A program made the translations under genes and the position numbers. From NCBI GenBank assembly GCA_030042915.1, contig JASHYS010000217.1:1-6127 (forward strand): 6,127 nucleotides of DNA, given 5' to 3'. A model generated the notes under the pieces. That model did no database searches. It had not been told where the DNA came from and saw only the letters and a program-made list of their open reading frames with translations. Positions 5,618 to 6,127 of this stretch are shown one piece after another; positions within the stretch are counted from its first letter, which is position 1; each line of letters opens with the position of its first letter. This stretch comes from Acidobacteriaceae bacterium. Lineage in GTDB: Bacteria > Acidobacteriota > Terriglobia > Terriglobales > Acidobacteriaceae.

Positions 5618-6127
5618 TCAGGCGTGTACGGTGACCGGCGCGCGGCGCCAGGCATAAAGAGGAAATTGGTTGGCTAACTCCGTCACTTCTCCATGAATGC
5701 GCGCGAGAGCGGTGTCGTCATCGCGCTGTTCCAGGGCACGCGCGATCCACACGGCAATCTGGCGCATTTCCGCTTCTTTCATGCCGCGCGTGGTAAGTGC
5801 AGGCGTGCCCACGCGGATCCCCGATGGCTTGAGCGGCGGATTGGTGTCCCATGGGATGGAGTTCTTGTTCACGGTAATGCCGGCCTTGCCCAGAGCCAGC
5901 TCGGCGTCGGAGCCGAGAATGCCTTTTTCGAAAACGTCCACCAGCATGAGGTGGTTATCGGTCCCCCCGGAGACCAACCGGAACCCTGCGGCGCGCAGCC
6001 CATCGGCAAGCGCTTTGGCGTTGGCGACGATTTGCGCGGCGTAGTCGCGAAACTCAGGCCGCAGCGCCTCGCCCAGTGCCACTGCCTTGGCCGCCACAAT
6101 GTGCACCAGCGGCCCGCCCTGTTGGCC
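5618..6127 (-). CDS. glyA: Serine hydroxymethyltransferase, C-terminal 169 residues (gene continues past right edge)
   Basis: This enzyme converts serine and tetrahydrofolate to glycine and 5,10-methylene-tetrahydrofolate with pyridoxal phosphate, in the cytoplasm. The frame is open to base 6127 and begins [16 protein letters not shown], a hallmark block just after the cofactor lysine, which is therefore off-window along with about 250 N-terminal residues. Further landmarks are [24 protein letters not shown] and [14 protein letters not shown]. The Arg in GIRVGTP (codon 5815-5813) corresponds to the substrate-carboxylate Arg363 of the E. coli enzyme. The tail [19 protein letters not shown] runs about ten residues beyond the E. 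coli end. The stop is TGA at 5620-5618. The next gene on this strand starts 164 bases downstream and is functionally unrelated. Confidence 0.96.
   Translation of the reverse strand, partial: GQQGGPLVHIVAAKAVALGEALRPEFRDYAAQIVANAKALADGLRAAGFRLVSGGTDNHLMLVDVFEKGILGSDAELALGKAGITVNKNSIPWDTNPPLKPSGIRVGTPALTTRGMKEAEMRQIAVWIARALEQRDDDTALARIHGEVTELANQFPLYAWRRAPVTVHA

Overview
The window is GC-rich bacterial chromosome, most likely from an Acidobacteriota member (Terriglobia-like). This is inferred from protein families that I recall as recurrent there: a DUF5054 GH38-like protein, a membrane-anchored protein with a YPGA ... TSDSPDKV ... FYK domain, a small Lys/Arg/Ala-rich protein with an SAEARKRIADAQRRRW box, and a secreted His-rich protein ending in a [18 protein letters not shown] domain. 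No database search was possible. There are no rRNA, tRNA, insertion sequence, CRISPR or phage features.

Layout. Bases 1-2046 (+) hold most of a DUF5054 exported glycosidase-like protein whose start lies before the window. It converges on a 182-residue single-pass membrane protein at 2161-2709 (-). A 236-base divergent spacer (2710-2945) separates that gene from an aldehyde dehydrogenase at 2946-4382 (+). The dehydrogenase converges on a 76-residue basic protein at 4473-4703 (-). A 246-base gene-free, palindrome-rich spacer (4704-4949) follows, then a 167-residue secreted His-rich protein at 4950-5453 (-). The window ends in the C-terminal part of serine hydroxymethyltransferase (glyA) at 5618-6127 (-), which continues past the right edge.

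The genes do not form an obvious pathway. Two convergent pairs and one divergent pair imply mostly single-gene transcription units; only glyA and the secreted-protein gene run in the same direction, 164 bases apart. I see no multi-gene defence, biosynthetic or mobile system. The most unusual signals are non-coding. The 4704-4949 spacer contains two long hairpins, a possible three-way-junction fold, and an array of alternately oriented GACT/AGTC motifs next to a possible promoter for the small basic protein. The dehydrogenase leader carries three successive small hairpins, the last with the ribosome binding site in its loop.
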